This document shows positions 16,030-25,508 of a DNA stretch of 64,000 nucleotides, piece after piece; within the stretch, counting starts at the first letter, position 1; the number at the start of each line of letters is the position of its first letter. The position numbers and the translations under genes were made by a program. Origin of the DNA: Halovulum sp039190275 (GTDB taxonomy: Bacteria; Pseudomonadota; Alphaproteobacteria; Rhodobacterales; Rhodobacteraceae); the NCBI GenBank assembly GCA_039190275.1, contig JBCCYF010000008.1, forward strand, positions 1 through 64,000. Reading direction: 5' to 3'. The notes under the pieces are model-generated. The model worked only from the letters and a program-made list of their open reading frames with translations. It searched no databases and was not told where the DNA came from.

Positions 16030-18213
16030 TCAGCTTTCCGCCTCCGCCGTCCCACTCAGCACCTCGATCCACCGGGCTCCGCCGATATCAATGCGCGCCG
16101 CGGGGACGCCGATACTCTCCAGCGCATCCTGGCTTTCGGTGTCCGCGACCACCACGGCATCATACGCATTGATGTAGCTTTGGACGGTCATCGGATCCTG
16201 CGCCGTGCCCAAACACGCCGACGAAGCAAAACGCCCCTTGTCGGGAAACACAACCGCGGTTCTAACGCCCAGTTTCTTCAGGCTGACCAATGCACCCGAC
16301 ACCTGGGGACCGGCAAGGTTCATGACCCCTGTCATCCCCGCCAGGCATCCAATCAGGCTTTGGTGCCGGTCGTTCAGTGCCCGTTCATACAGCGGTACGC
16401 CAAAGTAATGCGGCAGTTTCCCGACGGACGGCGGCTTGATCGGGAAGCCAAGCGTCATGCGGCTGCCTACATGCGGCGCGATGTCCTGTGGAACGGCGGG
16501 CACTTTGCCGCCGAGTGCCGCCAAGTGCAGCCGCCCGCCATCGGGCAGCCCGTCAATCAGGTGTCGTGCCTGGGCAAACCATTCGGTGCCACACTCATGC
16601 GGCAGGATAAGCGCGACGTCGACGCTGTCCGGCGACGGGACCATGGGCAGCATTGGCCAGATCCCGAATAACTCGCGCGCTAACGGCGCATGCGCCGCCT
16701 TATCCGCGGCGCAATACTTGTTGACGTCAATTATGAACTGAAGGTCACCCAACGCGTCTATGGTTTTGCGCACCACAGAGTTGAGGACCTTCAGCGCCCC
16801 TGCGTGCAGATCGTGATCCTGCGGCCGGGGTGGGTCAGAGCCATTGGGAAGATGGATGGTCAGCTCGGCCATTTTTACCGGTTGGCGCTCAGGCTGTTTT
16901 TGAGCATGCACACCCTTTTGCTGGGCTGGAACCGGCGGCAACAGCATCACCTTGTCGCCCGGCTCCGTGCTGAGGGTATTCCAGTCAAAACCGGTACGGC
17001 ATGCCTGAATAAACCGTGTAATTGAAACGGCAGTCAGCGCGGACCCGACCAGACGGTCCGCCGTCATATCATGGTACTCTGTCGTAATCCGTGTTTCATC
17101 GCCGTTGCCCACGACAAACCTTACCGTACAGAAGACATGGGACTGCAGCAGTTGTTCAATACTGAACAGAAGCCCGTGGCTCAGCTTGAGCCCAGACAAA
17201 ATACTTTTGAACAGCGGCGATACCGACATCACGAGGTCGGGAAAATAGGGGTCGAAAAAGTAGGAGGCACGCGCGTATTGTTGGCTGCGCACCATAACAG
17301 CGGTTTCCAGAACGGCGGGGGATACAAATCGCGTTCCCGGCAGATCCGGATCCGTCCCCAGCGTCCATCCGCCCAGGTTTTGGTCAAACTGTGCCCAGCG
17401 TTGGAAGTCGGTTTGCTCGGCGACCAGGAACTTCGCGGGGGTCAACAAAGCACTGTGTTTTCCACGCATGTACCGTTTGGTGAGCGCATCCTTGCCCCTG
17501 TTCAACGAAGAGCGGTTCCCGGTAAGCCGGCGGTACCGCAATGTGGTGTTGGGATCATAGGCGCCGACGAAACCGGCCGAGACAGCCTGGTACCAGTACT
17601 CCCAATCCTCGATCCCGTTGCGCATATCCTCGTCCCAGAACACACCAGCGCGAAACATTTCGGCCGCATAGAGGCAACTCGGCTGGCTGAGGTTCGAGCC
17701 AAACCACCGAAATGCCGAGAATGTTCGCGGATACCGCAGGCCTTTGCTGCTTGTGCCAAACTCCTGCTGGTCAAAATAGACCCAGCCAAACGAGCGTTGC
17801 GGTTCGGCCTGCTGATGATCGCGTAGCGCCTTGAGGTTCGAGGCAATGGCGTTGGGAAGAATAATATCGTCCCCGTCCAAAACAAACACCGCCTCCAGAT
17901 CCTCGTGCTGATCCAAAAGCCACCGCAGACCGGCATTCCGTGCGCGCGACACGCCGCCATTTGTCAGCCAGATCGTATGAAAGTTGGGATATGTCCGAGC
18001 ATAGCGGTTGCAGATCGCCCGCGTGGATCGGACAAAACTGCAGCCATCAACCACCACGACCACAGCGGTCAGGTCGATCCCCTGTTGCTCGAAGATACAT
18101 TGGATCGTGTCCGTAAGCACCGGTCCGATCTTGTAGGCGGTGATCACAACGCCGATATTGCCGGTGCCCGGCGCGCTGGCCTGCATTTGATCGTGTAAGG
18201 GGACCAGGTTCAC
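16030..18213 (-). CDS. long GT2-family glycosyltransferase with unknown C-terminal region
   Basis: 727 residues. Residues 20-260 are a GT-A fold family 2 transferase: GVVITAYKIGPVL at the start, NGGVSRARNAGLRWLL, the metal-binding VLDGDD at 111-116, and NGIEDWEYWYQAV near the acceptor site. The remaining 450 residues match no family I know; the last part (GVRTAVVFPDKGRFASSAC, YDAVVVADTESQDALESIGV) looks like a Rossmann-type domain and resembles the end of the other long GT2 at 21263. Start is GTG at 18213, with GAGGG seven bases upstream overlapping the stop of the preceding gene, so the two are co-transcribed. No membrane helix, so probably cytoplasmic. Donor and acceptor sugars are unknown. 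Confidence 0.9.
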   Translation of the reverse strand: MNLVPLHDQMQASAPGTGNIGVVITAYKIGPVLTDTIQCIFEQQGIDLTAVVVVVDGCSFVRSTRAICNRYARTYPNFHTIWLTNGGVSRARNAGLRWLLDQHEDLEAVFVLDGDDIILPNAIASNLKALRDHQQAEPQRSFGWVYFDQQEFGTSSKGLRYPRTFSAFRWFGSNLSQPSCLYAAEMFRAGVFWDEDMRNGIEDWEYWYQAVSAGFVGAYDPNTTLRYRRLTGNRSSLNRGKDALTKRYMRGKHSALLTPAKFLVAEQTDFQRWAQFDQNLGGWTLGTDPDLPGTRFVSPAVLETAVMVRSQQYARASYFFDPYFPDLVMSVSPLFKSILSGLKLSHGLLFSIEQLLQSHVFCTVRFVVGNGDETRITTEYHDMTADRLVGSALTAVSITRFIQACRTGFDWNTLSTEPGDKVMLLPPVPAQQKGVHAQKQPERQPVKMAELTIHLPNGSDPPRPQDHDLHAGALKVLNSVVRKTIDALGDLQFIIDVNKYCAADKAAHAPLARELFGIWPMLPMVPSPDSVDVALILPHECGTEWFAQARHLIDGLPDGGRLHLAALGGKVPAVPQDIAPHVGSRMTLGFPIKPPSVGKLPHYFGVPLYERALNDRHQSLIGCLAGMTGVMNLAGPQVSGALVSLKKLGVRTAVVFPDKGRFASSACLGTAQDPMTVQSYINAYDAVVVADTESQDALESIGVPAARIDIGGARWIEVLSGTAEAES

Positions 18214-18223
18214 CTCGGCGCCC

Positions 18224-19708
18224 TCAGCGCAGCGCCATCACGTCGCGGAACCAGGCATGGGCAAAATCCACACGGTCGCCGGTGGTCCGGGTGGTGAAAT
18301 AGACATTCACATGTGAAATTGGGGTGTCAAACCGCACCTGCAGAGGTCGGCTTGACCCACCGTTCAACCCGGTCCACGGCGCACGCGCGACAATGCCGTC
18401 GCCCGGATCGGCATCCGGGTCGGCCGCCGCGACAATCGCCTCCGGCTCAAGCTCGAAGGCGGAACATACGATGCCGAATTCGGTCGGAAAGGCGCGCTGA
18501 TGGGCCAGCTCAAGCCGGGTGCTTATGCCGGCAATCTCGGGCAGCATGTGGAGGTTTAACCCGGCGACACTTGGTCCGTTTTTTGCCGGATGCACAAAGA
18601 TCCCGTTGCCGTCGGTCCGGCACCACTCAATTTCCGGCTCTGCCTTGGACAGTTTGGTCACACCTGCAAAGGCATGTCGCGGGATGACAACACGAAACGT
18701 CCCGTCCTCGTCAGGGACCAGTTCATTGTTGAACAGGATCGTGTCGTTGCGCCGCTCAGCATCATAGGGCATCCCCGTCAGGACACGTAGGGCCAGCATC
18801 CTATCCGCGGTAGAGCCATCCGTCGGCCCCTTGACCTCGGCCCGTTTATCCCCGCCCGCGCTCGCCAGGCGCAATACCGGTTTCCCCTCGGCCAGTCCCC
18901 GCCAGCTTACGACCAGCTCAAGGAACCGGTGACGGCGCGGCACCTCGGTCTCGACGGCGAGCGTGACCCAGACATGATCGCGTTCGCCCCAGTCGGTTTT
19001 GGCGATCTCCCAGTCTCCCCAGATGCTGCCATCCTCAACCGCAACCAAAGTCGCGTGAAGCGTGCCCATGCTCTCGGAGTGTTGCGTTTTGGCGTCCAGG
19101 CATATCGATACCGCCCGGATCAAATGCCCGGCGAACGGCAACATCTGCCGGACTTCCATCTGTTCGCCGAGGGTCACCGTTTCCCCCAACGGCGCCCGGG
19201 AAAAGCTTTCGATCGCCGTACGGCCCTGCATATGGGCGCTTGTCCTCAATTCCCAAAGTGCACTGCGCGTGTCTTCAAGACTGTCCCTCAGGACCGCGAT
19301 CTGACGGTCCAGCTTAACGGCGTCACGGGCCGTGACTTCAAGTTCAGATTGAAGCGCGCGGTTGATGGCGGCGGCGGCGCGCAGTGCTGCGGCGGCGGGA
19401 TCTTGCCGATCCATCTCGATAATCTCGGGCATTTCGAGCCCGCTTTCCCGCCAAAGCGTGGTGAAAACATAAGCCTCGGGCAGGTCCACCGCGTCTGTGA
19501 CCAGGACAACGGAACCGGCAGGCGGCGCAGTCACCGGAAGCGCGATGCCATCGGAGTCGGTTGCCATCAGCGTATCGCCATCCATCGAGAGTGCAAACAT
19601 GCCGTCTCGATGAATACCCTGCTCCATCCAATAGCGCAGATCTGCGGCAATGGCGGAGGTCACGAATACTTTTGAACGTGCGTCAAACAGAGAAACCGCG
19701 TTTGACAT
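18224..19708 (-). CDS. uncharacterised protein in glycan locus (DUF6212-like)
   Basis: 494 residues, no signal peptide. Residues about 105-165 (ALQSELEVTARDAVKLDRQI and on) look like a coiled coil. The C-terminal two thirds appear beta-rich, with blocks such as FLELVVSWRGLAEGKPVLRL and MLPEIAGISTRLELAHQRAF, reminiscent of carbohydrate-binding or jelly-roll folds, though I cannot assign one. I think it is the DUF6212 family, with moderate certainty. ATG at 19708 has a very strong AAGGAG site. The downstream GT2 gene starts 10 bases after its stop, so both form one operon. A role in the glycan pathway is inferred only from position. Confidence 0.8.
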   Translation of the reverse strand: MSNAVSLFDARSKVFVTSAIAADLRYWMEQGIHRDGMFALSMDGDTLMATDSDGIALPVTAPPAGSVVLVTDAVDLPEAYVFTTLWRESGLEMPEIIEMDRQDPAAAALRAAAAINRALQSELEVTARDAVKLDRQIAVLRDSLEDTRSALWELRTSAHMQGRTAIESFSRAPLGETVTLGEQMEVRQMLPFAGHLIRAVSICLDAKTQHSESMGTLHATLVAVEDGSIWGDWEIAKTDWGERDHVWVTLAVETEVPRRHRFLELVVSWRGLAEGKPVLRLASAGGDKRAEVKGPTDGSTADRMLALRVLTGMPYDAERRNDTILFNNELVPDEDGTFRVVIPRHAFAGVTKLSKAEPEIEWCRTDGNGIFVHPAKNGPSVAGLNLHMLPEIAGISTRLELAHQRAFPTEFGIVCSAFELEPEAIVAAADPDADPGDGIVARAPWTGLNGGSSRPLQVRFDTPISHVNVYFTTRTTGDRVDFAHAWFRDVMALR

Positions 19709-19975
19709 ATGTTCTCCTTGAAATATCGGTCGTCTCTAGCCCGCCAAGCGTTACTTGGTGGCGGCACACGACACAAGTGCATTAAAGAAACCCCTTCCGG
19801 CGGCAACTCAACCTTGACGGGTTTCGGACCCAGGGCCTCGCTGCATATGAGCAGTCTCGCTGCGCCTGAAATGGCCAAAGCGCGCCGGTGCAAGTCGATC
19901 CGAACGCACAAGACCCGCCACCTTGTTATTCCAAGGACCGTCTGCGATACAGGAGGCAATAAAACTGGATCAGGT

Positions 19976-19987
19976 CATGTTAACATG
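19976..19987. promoter_or_regulatory. perfect palindrome over the start codon of the SqdB-like gene
   Basis: CATGTTAACATG is a perfect 12-bp palindrome whose last three bases are the ATG of the SqdB-like gene. It can form a short hairpin in the mRNA or serve as a binding site. It lies in the 276-base gap between the divergent arms of the glycan locus, which holds no other gene I can support, although the frame upstream of the ATG is open. Confidence 0.35.
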
Positions 19988-21181
19988 AAAATAATAGTGC
20001 TCGGCGGCGACGGGTTCTGCGGATGGCCAAGCGCCCTGCACCTGTCGAATTTGGGTCATGATGTCACAATTGTGGACAACCTTTCGCGGCGCAATATCGA
20101 CAATGAACTTGAAGTGCAGTCGCTGACGCCCATTCGCCCATTGGGAGAGCGCGTCGCGGCCTGGAAGGAGGTTTCGGGCAAAGATATCAAGGTCGAGAGC
20201 TTCACAATCGGAGAGCAATACCATCGGCTTCTAACGCTGATACTCGACACACAGCCTGACGCTATCATCCATTTCGCTGAGCAACGCGCCGCCCCGTACT
20301 CGATGAAATCCGCCGATCACAAACGCTATACGGTGCGCAACAACCTGTGCGCGACCCACGACGTCTGTGCCGCCATCACCGAAAGCGGGTTGAACGTCCA
20401 TCTTGTTCATCTGGGAACGATGGGTGTTTACGGATACGGCACTGCGGGTATGCGCATTCCCGAAGGATACCTGCCGGTTCAGGTGGAAACCGAAGCGGGC
20501 GAGACTATCAGTCAGGAGATCCTGTATCCGGTCAATCCCGGCTCCATCTACCACATGACCAAGACCCAGGATCAGCTGTTCTTCCAGTACTACGCCAAGA
20601 ACGATCGCCTGCGCGTCACAGATCTTCACCAGGGTATCGTCTGGGGAACGCAGACCGAGGAGACGCGGCTGGACGAGCGGCTTATTAACCGTTTTGACTA
20701 TGATGGCGACTACGGGACGGTGCTGAACCGGTTCCTGATGCAGGCCGCGATCGGATATCCGCTGACCGTTCACGGTACCGGGGGTCAGACGCGCGCCTTC
20801 ATCAACATACAGGACACAGTCCGCTGTATTCAGCTTGCCGTCGAGAACCCGCCGCAAAGCGGTGAACGGGTCAACATTCTCAACCAAATGACCGAAACGC
20901 ACCGGGTGCGCGATCTGGCCAAGATGGTGGCTGATATTGCGGGGGGAACGGTACAGAATATTCCGAACCCAAGGGCCGAAGCGGACGAGAATGATCTGCA
21001 TGTCCGCAATGACCGTTTCCTGGCGCTCGGGCTGGAACCGCTCACCCTTGAGGCGGGGCTGCTGCGGGAGGTGACCGAGATCACGCGCAAATATGCGGAC
21101 CGCTGTGACCGGACCAAGATCCCCTGTGTGTCGCCATGGAATGACGACCGTCGCGAGGCTGTGGCCGCCGGGGGGGTCTGA
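19985..21181 (+). CDS. UDP-sulfoquinovose synthase-like NAD-dependent epimerase (SqdB/SQD1 family)
   Basis: 398 residues of the extended SDR family with close block-by-block likeness to plant SQD1 and bacterial SqdB, which make UDP-sulfoquinovose from UDP-glucose and sulfite. Seen: LGGDGFCGWPSALHLS (6-21, NAD binding), VDNLSRR (30-36), HFAEQRAAPYSM (96-107), LGTMGVYG (143-150), Y189-H190-x-x-K193 of the catalytic triad, TDLHQGIVWGTQTEET (212-227), NRFDYDGDYGTVLNRF (235-250) and GGQTRAFINIQDTV (266-279). Tyr, Lys, Thr and the adjacent His of SQD1 are all kept. The neighbours are glycosyltransferases, not the lipid sulfoquinovosyltransferase, so a glycan is the likelier product. The exact substrate is inferred. 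ATG 19985 fits the family start. Confidence 0.88.
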   Translation: MKIIVLGGDGFCGWPSALHLSNLGHDVTIVDNLSRRNIDNELEVQSLTPIRPLGERVAAWKEVSGKDIKVESFTIGEQYHRLLTLILDTQPDAIIHFAEQRAAPYSMKSADHKRYTVRNNLCATHDVCAAITESGLNVHLVHLGTMGVYGYGTAGMRIPEGYLPVQVETEAGETISQEILYPVNPGSIYHMTKTQDQLFFQYYAKNDRLRVTDLHQGIVWGTQTEETRLDERLINRFDYDGDYGTVLNRFLMQAAIGYPLTVHGTGGQTRAFINIQDTVRCIQLAVENPPQSGERVNILNQMTETHRVRDLAKMVADIAGGTVQNIPNPRAEADENDLHVRNDRFLALGLEPLTLEAGLLREVTEITRKYADRCDRTKIPCVSPWNDDRREAVAAGGV

Positions 21182-21262
21182 TGTCGGCGGGGCAGCATCG
21201 CCGACTGGTGCCACCCCTGCGCGGGACAGCGGCCGCCACGCTTATGTCGCCGTTTCAGCCGT

Positions 21263-23224
21263 ATGGCGGTTTCAATTGGTTCGGACCGACACTTGGCTGA
21301 AGTCGCTATCATCATGCCGGTCTGGGGCCAGGGGCCGCTTTTGTGCGAAAGCATCGGCTCGGCCCTCGCCCAGGAAACGGATGTTCCCTATAGCATCATC
21401 CTTGTCGATGACGCCTGCCCCGAAGAACAGACGGTCGATACCTGCAATCGATTTGCGCGCGCGCACCCGGACCGGGTGCTGTATTGGCGCAGCCCGGAGA
21501 ACCGCGGTCTGGCCGCGATGCGAAACCGGGGCGCAGAACTGGCGCTCGAGCGGTGGCCGGATTTGCTGGGTATCATTTCGTTTGACGGGGACGACCGGTT
21601 ACATCCGTTGTTCCTGCAACGGTCGGTCGACGCCCTGCGCACGGCGCGGGCCGGGGCGAAACCGGGACAGCCGCGCGTCGGCTGGATATTCGAGGATCCC
21701 GATCATTTCGGAAATGACGGTGTCATGCTGCGCACGCACGGATATTCGGCGCTGTGGAGCATGGCGGGCTGCGCGAACTGCCCCACATCAATTTGCGATG
21801 CGGATGTGTATCGCGCCGGTATTCGGTTTCGCGAGGATATGAAAAGCGGCAGCGAAGACTGGCAGTTCTGGCTGCAATGCCTGAGCCGCGGCTTCCGCGG
21901 ACAGTTTATCCCGCATCTGGGTTTTCGTTATCGGCGACGGGCTGCCAGCATGTCCTCATTCGCCATGCAACTGGCGGACAGCAACAAGGCAGATATACGG
22001 CTGAGCCTGCCGGATGTGTTCAATCCCGACTTCTTCTTAATGGCCGAGGCGGAAGAGCTGCCGCGTTATCTGGTTGGCGATGAGTATCAACATCTGCGCA
22101 TCCAAACCTCGGCCACGGCGCAGGGCACCGCGATAACGACCGCGGAGTATGTGTCCGATCTTCAGCAGGTCAGCCGCCTGCCCACCGCACGGGTGCCTCA
22201 GTATCTTGTGCTAGCACCGCGTGCTGTGCTCGCCTCCCTAAGGCGGCAAGGTCTTCTGGACTGGGCTTTATGGCAGGCTGAGCATCTGGCCAACAGTACC
22301 GATGTCGCAAGCCTGCAATTCAATGCGGCCTCCGGCGAGGATGAAATGATCCGGCTGTATCCAGCCCGTCGCCCCGATCTGCCACAGGCGGCCGCCCAGC
22401 TTGTCTGTATGTCGAGTACCACGGTGATTGAGATGGTTCGCAAACGGTGGGGACTTCCCGCGATCGCGCGCGCCGGTCGGTTGCATACCATGGAGATTGA
22501 TCTGGATGTCGGCCGGTCCGGCAAGGTCGCACCGGTGGTCAACCTTACGCTGCAAAACCTGCGGGCCGAAATGCGTGGGAGCCTACCAGCAACCCGGAGG
22601 GATCTGACAGTATGGCGTCCCTTCGGTCTGACCTATGGCGACCTGACCCAGGAATTCTTTGGCGTGCGGTGCCTGATGAGCGGATTGGGCCGGCAGGAGG
22701 AGTGTCTCGTCGTGGCCGAAGCCTCGACGCTGGCGGTTCCCGGAGCATTGGCGGAACTGCGGGAATTGCGGGAGGCATTGCGGGAGGCGAAGCAGCAGCC
22801 CTGTGCACTGCTGATTCTGGGGACGCATGTCGATCCGACCTGGGGAGGGGGCTTTGATATGGTCCTGTTGAACCAGGGGATGGCGATACGAAATGCGGCA
22901 CAACAGGACAGCTGCGGTCCCGAGGTGCTTGGGCAAATCGCGCCGTTTGGCACCGTGGTCAGTTTCGGGTCCGCGGCCATCGCGCCGTATTTGAACCGCG
23001 TGCGGACATATGGGCGGACGGTTTTGGGGACCCTGCCGGCAGCGACCGGCGAATCACTTAACCGGGATCTCGGCACATGCTTCAAGGTCTTTAACGGATT
23101 TCTCGCCGCATCAGAGGATGCGATCGACCGCGCCGAAGCCATGGGCGTGGCGGAAGAACAGATCGCGCCAAGCATTCAGGCGTTTCTTGCCCGGTCCGCG
23201 CAACTGGAAAACCGGCCCCGCTAA
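21263..23224 (+). CDS. long GT2-family glycosyltransferase with unknown C-terminal region
   Basis: 653 residues. Residues 13-240 are a family 2 transferase: AEVAIIMPVWGQGPLL, IILVDDACPE, NRGLAAMRNRGAELAL (80-95), the metal site ISFDGDD at 105-111, and SGSEDWQFWLQCLSRGF. Some 400 residues follow without a recognised domain. The tail (GRTVLGTLPAATGESL ... FLAASEDAIDRAEAMGVAEE) resembles the end of the GT2 protein at 16030, so the two are probably paralogues of the same layout. ATG at 21263 has no good ribosome binding site; a TTG ten codons on is an alternative. It lies 81 bases after the SqdB-like gene, on the same strand, and ends 38 bases before cckA on the other. Confidence 0.9.
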   Translation: MAVSIGSDRHLAEVAIIMPVWGQGPLLCESIGSALAQETDVPYSIILVDDACPEEQTVDTCNRFARAHPDRVLYWRSPENRGLAAMRNRGAELALERWPDLLGIISFDGDDRLHPLFLQRSVDALRTARAGAKPGQPRVGWIFEDPDHFGNDGVMLRTHGYSALWSMAGCANCPTSICDADVYRAGIRFREDMKSGSEDWQFWLQCLSRGFRGQFIPHLGFRYRRRAASMSSFAMQLADSNKADIRLSLPDVFNPDFFLMAEAEELPRYLVGDEYQHLRIQTSATAQGTAITTAEYVSDLQQVSRLPTARVPQYLVLAPRAVLASLRRQGLLDWALWQAEHLANSTDVASLQFNAASGEDEMIRLYPARRPDLPQAAAQLVCMSSTTVIEMVRKRWGLPAIARAGRLHTMEIDLDVGRSGKVAPVVNLTLQNLRAEMRGSLPATRRDLTVWRPFGLTYGDLTQEFFGVRCLMSGLGRQEECLVVAEASTLAVPGALAELRELREALREAKQQPCALLILGTHVDPTWGGGFDMVLLNQGMAIRNAAQQDSCGPEVLGQIAPFGTVVSFGSAAIAPYLNRVRTYGRTVLGTLPAATGESLNRDLGTCFKVFNGFLAASEDAIDRAEAMGVAEEQIAPSIQAFLARSAQLENRPR

Positions 23225-23262
23225 ACCAAGGCACCGGTCACCATGCACCGCCGGGTCCTCTT

Positions 23263-25404
23263 TCAGCTGCGGACATCCGGGCCCGAATCCTCGACATAGC
23301 GCTCCATATGTTCACGCACCCGTTCAATAAGATCGTTCAAAGTGAACGGTTTCGCCAGATAGGTTGAACTGGGCACGCTGATCTTGCCGTCCACAAATGT
23401 GTCCTGCGAGTAACCCGAGATGAACACCGTGCTTGTGTTTGGCCGCGTTTCCAGCGCCTTCACCACCCAGCTCGGACCATCGATGCCGGGCATAACCACA
23501 TCCGTGACGAATAGATCAACCTTAAGGCTCTGATCCTCAAGGATTTCCAGTGCGCGTTCACCGCAATCCGCCTCCAGCACCGTGTAGCCGCGCATCTGCA
23601 GGGCGCGCACGGCAAAGGCGCGCACGGGTGCTTCGTCTTCGGCAAGGAGAATGACGCCCGAGCCGGTTTGGGCGCGTGGCTTGCTGCGCGGTACGGCCGC
23701 GCTCTCGCTGGCACTGCCATGCGCCTCGACATCATTGGCCGGCAGGAACACACTGAACTCGGACCCTTCCCCCGGAATGCTGTCGACGAAAATAAAGCCG
23801 TCCATCTGTTTGATGATGCCATAGGCTGTCGAAAGCCCCAGTCCGGTACCCTCGCCCACTTTCTTGGTGGTGAAGAAAGGTTCAAATATCTTGGCAATTT
23901 GATCCTTGGGGATCCCGATCCCGCTGTCGTAGACCTTGATCACGGCATAGTCCCCGGTCGGAACAATTGCCCGATCCCGCTCCAGCGGGGCTTCCAATGT
24001 CACTTTTTCCGTCTTTAGGCCAACCACCCCGCCGGTTGGCATCGCGTCGCGCGCATTCACCACAAGGTTGACGATCACCTGCTCCAACTGACGTTCATCG
24101 ACGCGGACGGACCAGATATCCTCGGCATTCTCGATCTTCAGCGCGACTTTCTCTCCTAGTAGACGGTTCAACAAATTGGCCAACTCAGCGAGGGTATCGT
24201 ACAGGTTCAAGACCTGCGGCTGCAGGGTCTGCTTGCGCGAAAACGCCAGCAACTGTCGGACAAGGGCCGCCGCCCTGTTCGCGTTCTGCCGGATCTGGAT
24301 CAGATCGGAATGATCAGCATCACCTTGCAGGTGACGCAGCAGCAACAGGTCGCAATGTCCATTGATCGCCGTGAGCAGATTGTTGAAGTCATGCGCAATG
24401 CCACCAGCGAGCTGGCCGACGGCCTGCATCTTCTGGCTCTGAACGAACTGGGCCTCGAGCGTCTTAAGCTCTGTCGCGTCGCTTAACACGGAAAGCAACG
24501 TGGGGCCGTCGGGCCCTTCCATCCGGGTCATGGTCACTTGCAGGAAGCCCTCTGCACCCGGTTTCAGACTACGGGCCACCTCGGACCGACCCTGTGACTT
24601 CCCGGCCATCGTGTCGGCAACCCGGTTGGGCATGGGTTTGCCCAGCCCCTCCAGCAGGGTGCCAAAGGGCCGCCCCTCAATGCCGTTTTCACCCAGCAGC
24701 CGCCTGGCCGCCCGGTTGGCAAACAATACCGATCCTGCCGGATCCAGCCGCGCAAGGGCCACCGGAAGATCCTCCAGCAGGGTGTCCGGGCTGTAGCGCA
24801 AACGGCCGTCCGGCAGGGGCGGCACAACCCGCCCTACACTCATGGTCGCAGGCCCGACGGGGGCAGGCGGCGCAATAGGTTCCCCGGTGCTGACCGGCAA
24901 AAGACGCCAGACCTGCCGCGAGCGTCCGAATGGCTCGGCGGTTAATGTCCAGTTGCGTCCGCTAAGGGCGATTTGACAGCGCGCATAGCCCTTTGCCGCC
25001 GCTTCGCGTCCAAGGCGGTATATCTGACCCTCGGGGCTTGTGTCCTTGGATCCCAGCACATCGTTAAGGTGCTGCCCAAGCGGCGCATCCCGGCTCGCCG
25101 CGGCGTTATGCGTCTCGATCGCGCCATCCATGCGCACAAGATAGCTTGGAAATGGCGAGGCATTCAGAACTTCGGTGAGTGCTGGCAAACCCAGATCGCT
25201 GCCACGCACGGTCAGGCGCAGCAGGGCGCCAAAAACCAGACCCAAGGTCAGCGTACCGACCGCAACCGGCCAGATCCGATCATCCGACATCCAAATCGGC
25301 ATAAGGGCTGTTGCGCCCGCCACGACGAGTCCGATGAGCACAAGCGAGACGCGTGTCATATGCCCCCCCGCAGCAAAAAGTCGCTGGCCCTCGGAAAAAT
25401 CCAT
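23263..25404 (-). CDS. cckA: hybrid sensor histidine kinase CckA
   Basis: About 713 residues. Two membrane helices near the N-terminus (VSLVLIGLVVAGATALMPI; WPVAVGTLTLGLVFGALL), two PAS-like domains, a HisKA domain with the phosphorylated His in LAGGIAHDFNNLLTAI, an HATPase with NLVVNARDAMP and GEGTGLGLSTAYGI, and a C-terminal receiver (ILLAEDEAPVRAFAVRAL, DLFVTDVVMPGIDGP). This layout and the GGIAHDFNNLLTAI block identify CckA, the kinase-phosphatase that feeds ChpT and CtrA in alphaproteobacteria. In Roseobacters this controls motility and gene-transfer agents among others. ATG 25404 is given; a GTG at 25413 has better spacing from GAGGG. chpT and ctrA are not in this window. Confidence 0.93.
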   Translation of the reverse strand: MDFSEGQRLFAAGGHMTRVSLVLIGLVVAGATALMPIWMSDDRIWPVAVGTLTLGLVFGALLRLTVRGSDLGLPALTEVLNASPFPSYLVRMDGAIETHNAAASRDAPLGQHLNDVLGSKDTSPEGQIYRLGREAAAKGYARCQIALSGRNWTLTAEPFGRSRQVWRLLPVSTGEPIAPPAPVGPATMSVGRVVPPLPDGRLRYSPDTLLEDLPVALARLDPAGSVLFANRAARRLLGENGIEGRPFGTLLEGLGKPMPNRVADTMAGKSQGRSEVARSLKPGAEGFLQVTMTRMEGPDGPTLLSVLSDATELKTLEAQFVQSQKMQAVGQLAGGIAHDFNNLLTAINGHCDLLLLRHLQGDADHSDLIQIRQNANRAAALVRQLLAFSRKQTLQPQVLNLYDTLAELANLLNRLLGEKVALKIENAEDIWSVRVDERQLEQVIVNLVVNARDAMPTGGVVGLKTEKVTLEAPLERDRAIVPTGDYAVIKVYDSGIGIPKDQIAKIFEPFFTTKKVGEGTGLGLSTAYGIIKQMDGFIFVDSIPGEGSEFSVFLPANDVEAHGSASESAAVPRSKPRAQTGSGVILLAEDEAPVRAFAVRALQMRGYTVLEADCGERALEILEDQSLKVDLFVTDVVMPGIDGPSWVVKALETRPNTSTVFISGYSQDTFVDGKISVPSSTYLAKPFTLNDLIERVREHMERYVEDSGPDVRS

Positions 25405-25508
25405 CGATGTCACGCTACAACCCTCAGTTTTCAGCAACAGTTACGCAAACAGAGTGAAAGGCGCGTTAACAATATCCGAAGGTTTGCACAGGTCAAGACA
25501 ATTTCTAC

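Noticed and set aside
19709..19984. N-terminal extension of the SqdB-like protein by 92 codons
   Set aside because: The family begins at MKIIVLGGDG; the extension has no likeness and crosses the divergent promoter region.
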